Of a stretch of DNA of 64,000 nucleotides, positions 21,921 to 30,333 are shown piece by piece (positions within the stretch are counted from its first letter, which is position 1; each line of letters starts with the position of its first letter). Origin of the DNA: an uncultured Pseudomonadota bacterium (lineage in GTDB: Bacteria; Pseudomonadota; Gammaproteobacteria; Steroidobacterales; Steroidobacteraceae); contig CAIPVV010000010.1 of assembly GCA_903868595.1 (NCBI GenBank), forward strand, positions 1-64,000, in the 5' to 3' direction. Made by a program: the position numbers and the translations under genes. The notes under the pieces are model-generated. The model was not told where the DNA came from. It saw nothing but the letters and a program-made list of their open reading frames with translations, and ran no database searches.

Positions 21921-22516
21921 GCCTTCCACTGCAGGAATGGCTTTCCTGATGCTGCCAATTCGATGGCCACCATCGGCTCCACGCGCGTGCTCAAGCCCTA
22001 TCAGGCGGCGCGCTGCTTGCGCCGCAGATCCTCCGCAAGGGCGCTCTTCCGCGCCGTCTCCCCGGTGCTGGGCTTGGCGCGGGGTGCGCTGATCAGGCGG
22101 GCCATCCGCTGGCTGTTCTTTCGCCTGGCACCCTGCCGCCTGGATCGCGGGTTCCGCCGGCTGCAACGGCTCGCCAGCGCCTTCTACAGCCTGGGGCATG
22201 GCCGCAACGACGCGCAGAAGATCAGGGGCCAGAAGCCCACCACGCTGCGGCCCGCCAGCGGCTGCGCGGCCTCGGCGGGCGGGGCGCTCACCCGGTTCAT
22301 CGGCTCCCATTTCGGAATCCCCGTCTCCACGACACACACGACCACCGGGGCCATCCCGGGGGCGGACGCCGTGCAGAACCCCTCCAAGGTGCGCTGGGTG
22401 GGCTGGCCACCAACCTGGTCTAGGATTGGCTCCTGACCCTGCAGGCGGCAGCCTCGTTCGCGGCGGTCGCCTCCTGGGTGGGGCGGAATTTCCTCCACTC
22501 GGGAGGAACTTACTGA
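21921..22516 (+). pseudogene. Degraded Pit-family inorganic phosphate transporter
   Basis: The frame around 21921 reads NGFPDAANSMATIGSTRVLKPYQA, the first Pit signature. Later the same frame reads AFYSLGHGRNDAQK, jumps over a large missing membrane region, and resumes with LTRFIGSHFGIPVSTTHTTTGA and NPSKVRW, the second half of the duplicated transporter. From about 22405 the family continues in another frame as LLTLQAAASFAAVASWVGRNF, interrupted by an in-frame TAG. At least one large internal deletion, one frameshift and one stop make it non-functional. It follows the broken DUF47 gene, the usual pit operon order. Confidence 0.82.
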
Positions 22517-22680
22517 ACGCAAGCTGAATGCCCGTTCCCTAACTGTCCGGCTTGCGCTCGGATTGTGCGCTGGGCCACATCTATTCACTGGCGTCGTGCG
22601 AAACGCCGGTATTCCTTGGTCCGGATGCGTGTTTCCCGACACAAAATTGTCATCACAGGGCCAGGGCTTTTGTGTAAGAT

Positions 22681-22792
22681 GAAGCCTCGAGCCAAGCTGC
22701 GGTTTCGCGCCTTGCGTCTCGATAATCGTGGAACAGGACCCCCCCCGTTTCCACGTGATATTTAAGCCCCACCTCTGGTGGGGCTTTTTTTT
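22681..22792 (+). ncRNA. Candidate small RNA with a C-rich loop
   Basis: About 110 bases that fold into three consecutive hairpins and end in a strong terminator, with no gene upstream that needs it. Hairpin 1 spans ~22687-22720 (CGAG/CTCG, CAAG/CTTG and GCG/CGC paired around a GTTT loop). Hairpin 2 pairs CGTGGAAC (22727-22734) with GTTTCCACG (22747-22755), with one bulge, and displays a loop of eight C residues (22739-22746). Hairpin 3 is the terminator. TAAGAT at 22675-22680 is a possible -10 box; TTGTCA at 22647-22652 is a good -35 match but 22 bases away, which is too far. The C-rich loop resembles G-rich-target-binding sRNAs such as Xanthomonas sX13; homology is not claimed. Confidence 0.42.
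22765..22792 (+). terminator. Orphan intrinsic terminator
   Basis: AGCCCCACC (22765-22773) pairs with GGTGGGGCT (22777-22785) across a TCT loop, followed by a run of eight T (22785-22792). The nearest upstream genes are the broken pit remnants, 250 bases away, so it most likely belongs to the candidate small RNA. Confidence 0.9.
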
Positions 22793-23012
22793 ATCCTCTT
22801 TTCGCCCCTCGACGTTTCGATACGGTTGCCGTTTCGCGGCGAGCGGACGACCGGCCAGGCTTGGCCTCGGGCGGCAGCTGGCCTTCGTTGGAGACGCCCT
22901 TCACGGCCCGCATACGGTGCCGTGCCGCTGCCTAAGCGGCAGTGCAGTAGTCCGCTCACCAGGAGGCACAAGGACTGAGTGTTCGCCCAGGTCCTCGGGA
23001 TTGGGGTGGCCG
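22793..23012 (+). other. Non-coding stretch within the decayed region
   Basis: No recognisable gene or domain. One small hairpin (GCCGCT / AGCGGC at about 22924-22939) is present without a T-run. A 254-codon open frame crosses this part but has no family-like sequence until 23013, so I treat it as chance. Confidence 0.5.
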
Positions 23013-23318
23013 ATGAACAGACGTTTCGCCACTAACCGCGCCGTTGCCTCGTCGTGGCCGCTGCGCCTGTTCGCCTTGCTGCTGACGCTGGGCGCGGTCA
23101 AGACGGTCAACGGCATCAGCGCCGAGATCCCGCGCCGCCCAGCTTGGCCTGCCCTACAGGTCCACCCTCTCGCCTTCCGGCCGGGGCAGCGCCCCCTACA
23201 GCGTCGTGACAACCGGGGACGCCCTGCCGACCGGCTTCAGGATGACCCTCGACGGTACGGTCAGCGGCGTCAACTGCTCCCGGTCCAACGGCTCCTTCAC
23301 CGCAACGTCGGCCTGGCA
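23013..23318 (+). pseudogene. Remnant of a secreted Ig-like (He_PIG) domain protein
   Basis: From ATG 23013 the frame reads like a signal peptide: basic residues and then PLRLFALLLTLGAVKTVNG. At about 23135 the frame must shift for the next part, which reads LGLPYRSTLSPSGRGSAPYS, GDALPTGFRMTLDGTVSG and NGSFTATSA. This matches the pattern of putative Ig / cadherin-like repeats found in large bacterial surface proteins: LPYS.. ASGG..PY, then ALPTGLTL..DGTLSG. Only one repeat remains and no stop-free continuation follows. It is read as the leftover front of a larger surface protein. Confidence 0.55.
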
Positions 23319-23492
23319 CCGGAGGCCGTGAACGCGCTGTGCGAGAGGAGGATCGCCCACGCCCCGATGCGTCGCATGGGGGAACCGGAGCAGATCGCCA
23401 AGGCGGTCCTGTTCCGGACTGGCCCGGATGCCAGCTGCATCACCGGCATCGACCTGTTTGTCGATGGTGGGGTCATCGAGCTTGCGGGTTGA
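23319..23492 (+). pseudogene. C-terminal fragment of a short-chain dehydrogenase
   Basis: The last ~57 residues of a frame ending at 23492 read APMRRMGEPEQIAKAVLF, then DASCITGIDLFVDGGVIELAG, the characteristic end of classical SDR oxidoreductases. Nothing of the Rossmann fold, the catalytic Tyr-x3-Lys or a start codon is found upstream. Only the C-terminal fifth of the gene survives. Confidence 0.75.
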
Positions 23493-23509
23493 CGCCCTCG
23501 CGGCCGCGA

Positions 23510-23526
23510 CGCACTGTAATGGTGCA
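23510..23526 (+). promoter_or_regulatory. NtrC-like binding dyad upstream of the ATP-grasp/glnE operon
   Basis: The dyad GCAC (23511-23514), seven bases, GTGC (23522-23525), with the right half extended to TGGTGCA, matches the NtrC consensus TGCACC-N5-GGTGCA at its conserved core. It lies about 95 bases before the start predicted from the sigma-54-like promoter, a normal distance for an enhancer-binding protein. Confidence 0.55.
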
Positions 23527-23585
23527 TTGCAGCCTGCTGAAAGGGCTCAAATAATTGCCCGGCCGCCTCCAGGCGGCCTCCCCGG

Positions 23586-23603
23586 TTGGAGTGCCGTTTG
23601 CAT
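23586..23603 (+). promoter_or_regulatory. Sigma-54-like promoter of the ATP-grasp/glnE operon
   Basis: GG at 23588-23589 and GC at 23600-23601 have the invariant GG-N10-GC spacing. The -24 part TTGGAGTG matches TTGGCACG at five of eight positions and the -12 part TTGCA is perfect. It ends 49 bases before the first ATG of the operon. No competing sigma-70 promoter is obvious in this gap. Confidence 0.5.
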
Positions 23604-23652
23604 CTAGAGCCCCGGGCCCGGAGGATACGCAACCCGCAGGCAGTCGCTAGTC

Positions 23653-26600
23653 ATGTCTATTCACGTCGCACTTCGTCACGTCACCCACTACAAGTACGAC
23701 CGCCCGGTCACGCTTGGGCCGCAGCTCATTCGGTTGCGTCCGGCACCCCATTGCCGTACCCGCATCCTCTCCTATTCGCTGGATGTCGCGCCCGCCGGGC
23801 ACTTCCTGAACTGGCAGCAGGATCCGCAGGGCAACTACATGGCCCGCCTGGTGTTCCCGGAGAAGACGCGGGAGTTTCGCGTCGCCGTGGACCTGGTGGC
23901 GGAGATGTCGGTCCAGAACCCCTTCGACTTCTTCCTCGCGCCGCATGCGGAGACCTTCCCGTTCGCCTACAGCTCGGTGGAACGTCGCGAGCTCACGCCA
24001 TTCCTGATCAAGGCGCCGCCGACGCCGCTGCTGGCCGCCTACCTGGCCAAGATCCCGCGCGAGCCGATGCGCACCATCGACTTCATCGTCGCGATGAACC
24101 AGCGCGTCGCGGCCGACGTGAAGTACCTGATCCGCCTGGAGCCGGGCGTGCAGTCGCCGGAGACCACGCTGAAGCGGGCATCCGGCTCCTGCCGCGATTC
24201 GGCCGAGCTGCTGGTGACGCTGTTCCGGCACCTGGGGATGGCGGCGCGCTTTGTCTCCGGCTACCTGATTCAGCTCAAGGCCGACGTGAAGCCGCTGGAG
24301 GGTCCCGCAGGTCCGGTGGAGGATTTCACCGACCTGCATGCCTGGTGCGAGGTGTATCTGCCGGGTGCGGGCTGGATCGGCCTGGACGCGACCTCGGGCC
24401 TGCTCGCCGGCGAGGGCCATATTCCGCTGGCCTGCACGCCGGAGCCGTCGGCAGCCGCCCCCATCAGCGGCGGCGTCGACAAGGCCGAGGTCGAGTTCTC
24501 GCACGAAATGCAGGTCAGCCGCATCTGGGAGGCCCCGCGCGTCACCAAGCCCTACACCGAGGAGCAGTGGGAGCAGATCCTGGCCCTGGGCCACGAGGTC
24601 GATGGGCGCCTGACGGCCGATGACGTGCGCCTGACGATGGGCGGCGAGCCCACGTTCGTGGCCGTGGATGATCCGGACGGCGAGGAGTGGAATACGGCGG
24701 CGCTGGGACCCACCAAGCGCCTGCGTGCCGCGCAGCTCTACAACCGCCTGAAGGACCGCTATGCCCCGCAGGGCCTGGCGCACTTCGGCCAAGGCAAGTG
24801 GTACCCGGGCGAGCAGTTGCCGCGCTGGTCGCTCAACTGTTACTGGCGCAAGGACGGCGAGCCGATCTGGCGCGACAACGCGCTGTATGCGGATGAAGCG
24901 GTGGACCATGGGGTCACGCCGGCCGATGCCTCGCGGCTGCTGGCGGGCGTGGCGCTGCGGCTGGGCCTGGATACCCGTTACATCTTCCCCAGCTTCGAGG
25001 ACGTCTTCTACTACCTGTGGCGCGAGCGGCGTCTGCCGGCCAACGTGGATCCCTTCGATGCGAAGCTGGAGGATCCGATGGAACGCGAGCGCCTGCGCAA
25101 GGTCTTCAGCCAGGGGCTGGAGAAGGAAGTCGGCTTCTCGCTGCCCGTGGCGCGCGATGCGGGCAACGAGCGCTGGCAGACCGGTCCGTGGTTCCTGCGC
25201 ACCGAGCGCTGCTACCTGCTGCCCGGCGACTCGCCGATGGGCTATCGCATGCCGCTGGACTCCCAGCCCTGGGTGACCCAGAGCGACTATCCCTACCTGC
25301 ACCAGCCGGATCCGGCCGATCACTTCCCGCCGCTCGCGCGTCATGCCCAGCTGGTCTCCCAGCTGCGCCCGGTCGGCGCGGCGCCCAAGGCGCTGCCGGC
25401 CGCTGCGCTGCGTCGTCCGGCCAAGGGCGAGTCGGCCGCGGGCCTCACGCGCACCGCCCTGTGCGCCGAGCCGCGCAAGGGCGTGCTGTATGTCTTCATG
25501 CCCCCGCTGCAGAGCCTCGAGGCGTACCTGGAACTGGTTGCGGCGGTGGAAGTCAGCGCGCAGCAGCTGGGACTGAAGGTGGTGCTGGAAGGCTACGAGC
25601 CGCCCTCGGATCCGCGCCTGGCGAGCTTCCGCGTGACGCCGGACCCCGGTGTCATCGAGGTCAACATCCACCCGTCGGCCACCTGGAATGACCTGGTGGA
25701 CCGGACCGAGCACCTGTACGAGGCCGCGCACGAGTCGCTGCTCACCAGCGAGAAGTTCATGCTCGACGGGCGCCACACCGGCACCGGTGGCGGCAACCAC
25801 TTCGTGCTGGGCGGTGCCACCGTCAACGACTCGCCGTTCCTGCGCCGGCCCGACCTGCTCAAGAGCCTGCTGGGCTACTGGCACAACCATCCCTCGCTCT
25901 CCTACCTGTTCTCTGGCCTTTTCATCGGGCCTACCTCGCAGGCGCCGCGCGTGGATGAGGCGCGCAACGACTCGCTGTATGAGCTGGAGATCGCGTTCCG
26001 CGAGATCCAGGAGCACGGCGCCAACCCGCCGCCCTGGCTGGTGGACCGGGTGCTTCGCAACCTCCTGATCGACGTCACCGGCAACACGCATCGAGCCGAG
26101 TTCTGCGTCGACAAGTTGTTCTCGCCGGACGGCCCGACCGGGCGGCTTGGTCTGCTGGAGCTGCGGGCATTTGAGATGCCGCCGCATGCGCGCATGAGCC
26201 TGGCGCAGCAGTTGCTGCTGCGCTCGCTGGTGGCGCGCTTCTGGCACGAGCCTTACGAGCCGGCGCGCCTGGCGCGCTGGGGCACCGAGCTGCATGATCG
26301 CTTCATGCTGCCGTACTTCGTGAAGCAGGATTTCGGCGACGTGCTCAGCGAACAGCGCGACGCCGGCTTCGCGCTGGACGATGCGTGGTTTGCGCCGCAC
26401 TTTGAGTTCCGGTTCCCGCGCTACGGCGACTACGAGACGCGCGGCGTGGAGATGGAGATCCGCCATGCGCTGGAGCCCTGGCACGTGATGGGCGAGGCGG
26501 GCTCCGCCGCCGGCACCGTGCGCTACGTCGACTCCTCCGTCGAGCGGGTGCAGGTGAAGGTTGGCGGCCTTGCGCCGGACCGCTACGCGGTGGCCTGCAA

Positions 26601-26955
26601 CGGCCACGCCGTGCCGCTACGTCCGACCGGCAATGCCGGCGAGTACGTGGCCGGCGTGCGCTACCGCGCCTGGCAGCCGCCCAACGCGCTACACCCCACG
26701 ATCGGCGTACATTCCCCGTTGACCTTCGACCTGGTGGATACGTGGATGCAGCGCTCGCTCGGCGGGTGCAGGTACCACGTTGCCCATCCGGGCGGCCGTA
26801 ACTACGACACCTTCCCGGTGAATGCGTTCGAGGCCGAGAGCCGTCGGCTGGCGCGCTTCTTCCGTCTGGGCCATACCCAGGGCCGCGTCGCGGCGCCGCC
26901 GCAGGGCGTGAACGCCGACTTCCCGTTCACGCTCGACCTGCGTCGCGCGGACTGA
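23653..26955 (+). CDS. DUF2126 transglutaminase-like protein
   Basis: Large cytoplasmic protein of 1100 aa. The N-terminal ~270 residues are a bacterial transglutaminase-like domain: a beta-rich region ([18 protein letters not shown]), the Cys motif [18 protein letters not shown] (~residue 180), His in [12 protein letters not shown] and Asp in [10 protein letters not shown], so the Cys-His-Asp triad is intact. The rest (~residue 300 on) is DUF2126, with conserved stretches [33 protein letters not shown] and [20 protein letters not shown]. The latter two resemble an ATP-dependent carboxylate-amine ligase active site. First gene of a four-gene unit; the next starts 1 base after its stop. Predicted to make or break amide bonds; the substrate is unknown. 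Confidence 0.93.
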   Translation: MSIHVALRHVTHYKYDRPVTLGPQLIRLRPAPHCRTRILSYSLDVAPAGHFLNWQQDPQGNYMARLVFPEKTREFRVAVDLVAEMSVQNPFDFFLAPHAETFPFAYSSVERRELTPFLIKAPPTPLLAAYLAKIPREPMRTIDFIVAMNQRVAADVKYLIRLEPGVQSPETTLKRASGSCRDSAELLVTLFRHLGMAARFVSGYLIQLKADVKPLEGPAGPVEDFTDLHAWCEVYLPGAGWIGLDATSGLLAGEGHIPLACTPEPSAAAPISGGVDKAEVEFSHEMQVSRIWEAPRVTKPYTEEQWEQILALGHEVDGRLTADDVRLTMGGEPTFVAVDDPDGEEWNTAALGPTKRLRAAQLYNRLKDRYAPQGLAHFGQGKWYPGEQLPRWSLNCYWRKDGEPIWRDNALYADEAVDHGVTPADASRLLAGVALRLGLDTRYIFPSFEDVFYYLWRERRLPANVDPFDAKLEDPMERERLRKVFSQGLEKEVGFSLPVARDAGNERWQTGPWFLRTERCYLLPGDSPMGYRMPLDSQPWVTQSDYPYLHQPDPADHFPPLARHAQLVSQLRPVGAAPKALPAAALRRPAKGESAAGLTRTALCAEPRKGVLYVFMPPLQSLEAYLELVAAVEVSAQQLGLKVVLEGYEPPSDPRLASFRVTPDPGVIEVNIHPSATWNDLVDRTEHLYEAAHESLLTSEKFMLDGRHTGTGGGNHFVLGGATVNDSPFLRRPDLLKSLLGYWHNHPSLSYLFSGLFIGPTSQAPRVDEARNDSLYELEIAFREIQEHGANPPPWLVDRVLRNLLIDVTGNTHRAEFCVDKLFSPDGPTGRLGLLELRAFEMPPHARMSLAQQLLLRSLVARFWHEPYEPARLARWGTELHDRFMLPYFVKQDFGDVLSEQRDAGFALDDAWFAPHFEFRFPRYGDYETRGVEMEIRHALEPWHVMGEAGSAAGTVRYVDSSVERVQVKVGGLAPDRYAVACNGHAVPLRPTGNAGEYVAGVRYRAWQPPNALHPTIGVHSPLTFDLVDTWMQRSLGGCRYHVAHPGGRNYDTFPVNAFEAESRRLARFFRLGHTQGRVAAPPQGVNADFPFTLDLRRAD

Positions 26956-26956
26956 C

Positions 26957-29419
26957 GTGTCGAGCAAGCCCGACTTGCCCCTGGATACCAAGAAGCTCGG
27001 TACTTATAGCGCTGAGGCCGGCCGCTATGACGAGCTGCTGGATCGCGAAGGCGAGTTGCGCGAGCACTGGCAGGGACTGGTCACGCGCCTGCTGGAGGAG
27101 GGCCCGGACTCCGCGCGCCGCGGCGTGGAACTGGCTCGCCGGCTGGTGGTTGAGAACGGCGTTACCTACAACGTGTATGCCGATCCCCAGGGCCGTGACC
27201 GGCCGTGGGTACTGGACCCTCTGCCGTTCATCATCAGCGGGTCGGAGTGGCGGCAGATCGAGGCCGGCGTCCTGCAGCGCGCGGAGCTGCTGAACTCGCT
27301 GCTCGCGGACCTCTATGGCCCGCAGCAGCTCATCGCCGATGGCAGCATCCCGCCGGAGCTGATCTTCGGCCATCCCAACTACCTGTGGCCCTGCCGCGGC
27401 ATTCGGCCACCCGGTGGCAACTGGCTGCACGTCTACGCCGTGGACCTCGCACGCGCACCGGATGGCCGGTGGTGGGTGCTGGGGGATCGGACGCAGACGC
27501 CGTCGGGCCCCGGCTATGCGCTGGAGAACCGGCAGATCGTCTCGCGCGTCTATCCGGAAGTGGGCAAGGAGCTGGGCGTGCGGCCCGTGGGCGGATTTTT
27601 CGCCGGGCTGCGCGCCGCCCTGCTGTCGGCCGCGCAGGACGCGGAGACGGCAATGGCGGTGGTGCTGACGCCGGGTCCCTTCAACGAGACCTATTTCGAG
27701 CACGCCTACCTGGCGCGCCACCTGGGACTGCCGCTGGTGGAGGGCAATGACCTCACCGTGCGCGGCGATACCGTCTACCTGAAGACGCTCTCGGGCCTGA
27801 AGCGCGTGCACGCGATCTTCCGCCGGCTGGACGATGACTACTGCGATCCCGTGGAGTTGCGCGGTGACTCGGCGCTGGGCGTGCCGGGCCTGCTGGGCGC
27901 TGCGCGGGCCGGCCGCGTGGTGCTGGCCAATGCGCTGGGCACCGGCGTGATCGAGTGCGCGGCGCTGCTCGGGTTCCTGCCGGGCGTGGCCGAGAAGATG
28001 CTGGGCGAGAAGCTGCTGCTGCCGTCGGTTGCGACCTGGTGGTGCGGCGAGGAGCCGGCGCTCCACTACGTCATCGAGAACATGCACAAGCTGGTGATCA
28101 AGGCAGCGTTCCCGAACCAGCGCTTCGAGCCCGTGTTCGGCAAGGACCTGGACATGGAGGCGCGTGCGGCCCTCGCCAAACGGCTGCGCTCGCGGCCCTA
28201 TGCCTACGTCGCGCAGGAGCGCGTCCAGTTCTCGCAGGCGCCCGCCTGGCGCGGCGCCTCCCCGGTGCTGGGCGCGCGCTCGGTGGGTATCCGCGTCTAT
28301 GCGATCGCGACCCAGGAGGGCTACAAGGTCATGCCGGGAGGCATGGCGCGGATCGCCTCTGACGCCGCGATCGACATCGTCTCCACGCAGCGCGGTGGTG
28401 GCAGTAAGGACATCTGGGTCCTCTCGCGTGGCTCGGCGACCGCTGATGAGGATCGGGACGAGGAGCAGCTGGCTCGCCTGTCCGTGCGGCGCGAGGAGCT
28501 GCCGTCGGGCCTCGTGGAGAACCTCTTCTGGCTCGGACGTTACGCCGAGCGCTGCGAGGACAAGACGCGCCTGCTTCGCGCGACCTTCGCGGTCCGGCCG
28601 GATCCGCGCATCTGGAAGCCCTCGCTGGCGGCCTGCCGCGCATTCGGCGTGCTGGATGAGGAGAGCGAGCCGGCGGAGAGCCTGTTTGACGCCGAGGAGC
28701 CGTTCGGGCTGGCCGCGGACCTGGGGCGACTTGCGTGGTCGGCGACGCGCTCGCGCAGCCGCCTCTCGGCCGAGCACTGGCGCTCGCTGAACGTACTGCA
28801 GCGCCAGTTCCACGAAGCCGATGCGGCACGGACGGAGCCGCGCGAGACGCTGGATCGGCTGCTGCTCGGACTGGCGGCCTTCGCCGGCTTCACGCTGGAT
28901 GACATGACCCAGGACGATGGCTGGCGGATGCTGATGCTCGGCCGACAGCTCGAGCGCCTGCAGTTCCTCAGCTCCCTGCTGGCCGACCGGCTGGCCGACG
29001 GCCGCCGGCTGGTGCGAGGCGAGCTGGACTGGCTGCTCGACGTCGGCGGCAGCACCATCACCTATCGCACGCGCTACCTGGCCTCCCCGCGGCTGACTTC
29101 AACGATCCAGCTGCTGGTCTTCGACGACAGCAATCCCCGCGCGCTGGCCTTTCACTGGCGCGGCGTACGCCGCACGCTGGTGCAGTTGGCCTCCTCGCTG
29201 GGTGGCGCCGTGGAGGACCTGATGGATGAGTCGATCCGCGAGCTCATGGCCGTGGACCTGCTGAATCTGGACCTGGTGGGCGAGCAGGGCCGGGAGGCTC
29301 GGCGCGCGCTGGCCGCGGCGCTCACCGAACTGAACCTCGCCGCCGGGCGCCTCTGCGACCGGCTCGGCATGCGGCACTTCTCGCATACCAACATGGACGT
29401 GCATACGGTAGCCGCATGA
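26957..29419 (+). CDS. Circularly permuted ATP-grasp / alpha-E domain fusion
   Basis: Fusion protein of 820 aa from GTG 26957. Residues ~1-480 are a circularly permuted type 2 ATP-grasp ligase: NGVTYNVYADPQG, WVLDPLPFIISGSEW, LFGHPNYLWPCRG-like stretch, VVLTPGPFNETYFEHAYLAR and a closing part with GGMARIAS. Residues ~500-815 are the helical alpha-E (DUF403) domain, beginning GLVENLFWLGRYAERCEDKTRLLRA. The two domains are separate neighbouring genes in many bacteria and fused here. Comparative studies of this family predict a peptide or amide ligase working with the transglutaminases encoded alongside. Coupled by a 1-base gap upstream and a 4-base overlap downstream. Confidence 0.93.
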   Translation: MSSKPDLPLDTKKLGTYSAEAGRYDELLDREGELREHWQGLVTRLLEEGPDSARRGVELARRLVVENGVTYNVYADPQGRDRPWVLDPLPFIISGSEWRQIEAGVLQRAELLNSLLADLYGPQQLIADGSIPPELIFGHPNYLWPCRGIRPPGGNWLHVYAVDLARAPDGRWWVLGDRTQTPSGPGYALENRQIVSRVYPEVGKELGVRPVGGFFAGLRAALLSAAQDAETAMAVVLTPGPFNETYFEHAYLARHLGLPLVEGNDLTVRGDTVYLKTLSGLKRVHAIFRRLDDDYCDPVELRGDSALGVPGLLGAARAGRVVLANALGTGVIECAALLGFLPGVAEKMLGEKLLLPSVATWWCGEEPALHYVIENMHKLVIKAAFPNQRFEPVFGKDLDMEARAALAKRLRSRPYAYVAQERVQFSQAPAWRGASPVLGARSVGIRVYAIATQEGYKVMPGGMARIASDAAIDIVSTQRGGGSKDIWVLSRGSATADEDRDEEQLARLSVRREELPSGLVENLFWLGRYAERCEDKTRLLRATFAVRPDPRIWKPSLAACRAFGVLDEESEPAESLFDAEEPFGLAADLGRLAWSATRSRSRLSAEHWRSLNVLQRQFHEADAARTEPRETLDRLLLGLAAFAGFTLDDMTQDDGWRMLMLGRQLERLQFLSSLLADRLADGRRLVRGELDWLLDVGGSTITYRTRYLASPRLTSTIQLLVFDDSNPRALAFHWRGVRRTLVQLASSLGGAVEDLMDESIRELMAVDLLNLDLVGEQGREARRALAAALTELNLAAGRLCDRLGMRHFSHTNMDVHTVAA

Positions 29420-30333
29420 GTGACAGCCGTCCCTACCGCTACCGGATCCGGCACCTGACCCGCTATGTCTATGGCGGGGAAGTGGTGCACTCGCACCAGC
29501 TGCTGCGCCTGAAGCCTCGGCCGATGCCCCACCAGGTCACCCTCTCGCACCGGGTGGACGTCTCGCCGGTGCCGGCGGCCAGCATCGATGGCGAGGACGC
29601 CTTCGGCAACCCGGTCACCCGGCTGCAGATCGACCGTCCGCATGAGAGCCTGACGGTGGATGCCCAGCTGGAGGTGGAGGTGTGCGCGCGCCCGCTGCGT
29701 CCCCCCGAGGAGAGCCTGCCCTGGGATGTGGTGGCCGAGTCCCTGCGCTATGCGGCCGGCCCGTTGGACGTGGCGGACCTGGAGGTGCGTCGCTATCGCT
29801 CCGAGTCGCCCTACGTTCGCATCAAGCGCGACTTCGGCGACTACTCGGCGGAGTGCTTCGATCCGCAGCGTCCGGTGCTGGAGGCCGCCGAGGCGCTGAT
29901 GCACAAGGTCCACAAGGAATTCACCTATGCGCCGGGTGAGACGCAGATCGCGACGCCGCTGATGGAGGTGCTGCGCGACCGGCGCGGCGTATGCCAGGAC
30001 TATGCGCACTTCATGATCGCCTGCCTGCGCTCGCGCGGGCTCTCGGCGCGCTACGTCAGCGGCTACCTGCGCACGCTGCCGCGGGAGGGGGAGTCGAACG
30101 AGGAGTTGATCGGGGCAGATGCCTCGCATGCCTGGGTCGCCGTCTACGCACCGCCCTTTGGGTGGGTGGCGCTGGACCCGACCAACGATCTGCGAGTCGG
30201 CCGCGACCACGTGACGCTCGCCTGGGGTCGTGACTTTGGCGACGTGTCGCCGTTGCGCGGCGTTATCCTGGGCGGCGGCGACCATGAACTGACGGTCAAC
30301 GTTTCGGTACAACCTCTGCCCCTGGCCTCGTGA
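29416..30333 (+). CDS. Transglutaminase-like cysteine protease family protein
   Basis: Protein of 305 aa with an N-terminal beta-domain (YRIRHLTRYVYGGEVVHSHQLLRLKPR) and a transglutaminase core: Cys in DRRGVCQDYAHFMIACLRS (~residue 195), His in GADASHAWVAVY and Asp in WVALDPTNDL, a full triad. There is no signal peptide, so it acts in the cytoplasm. It overlaps the ATP-grasp gene by 4 bases (ATGA) and glnE by 4 bases (GTGA). It may hydrolyse or transfer the amide bond made by the ligase; this is an inference from the conserved gene set. Confidence 0.94.
   Translation: MSDSRPYRYRIRHLTRYVYGGEVVHSHQLLRLKPRPMPHQVTLSHRVDVSPVPAASIDGEDAFGNPVTRLQIDRPHESLTVDAQLEVEVCARPLRPPEESLPWDVVAESLRYAAGPLDVADLEVRRYRSESPYVRIKRDFGDYSAECFDPQRPVLEAAEALMHKVHKEFTYAPGETQIATPLMEVLRDRRGVCQDYAHFMIACLRSRGLSARYVSGYLRTLPREGESNEELIGADASHAWVAVYAPPFGWVALDPTNDLRVGRDHVTLAWGRDFGDVSPLRGVILGGGDHELTVNVSVQPLPLAS

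Noticed and set aside
22728-23492. A 254-codon open frame that could be a single new protein
   Set aside because: Its front has no coding character, its middle needs a frameshift to match an Ig-like repeat, and its end is an SDR fragment, so it is a chance joining of debris.
23647-26607. A 986-codon open frame antisense to the DUF2126 gene
   Set aside because: Compositionally odd (His, Arg, Gln and Ala-rich) with no motifs; the plus-strand frame has an intact catalytic triad and family motifs.
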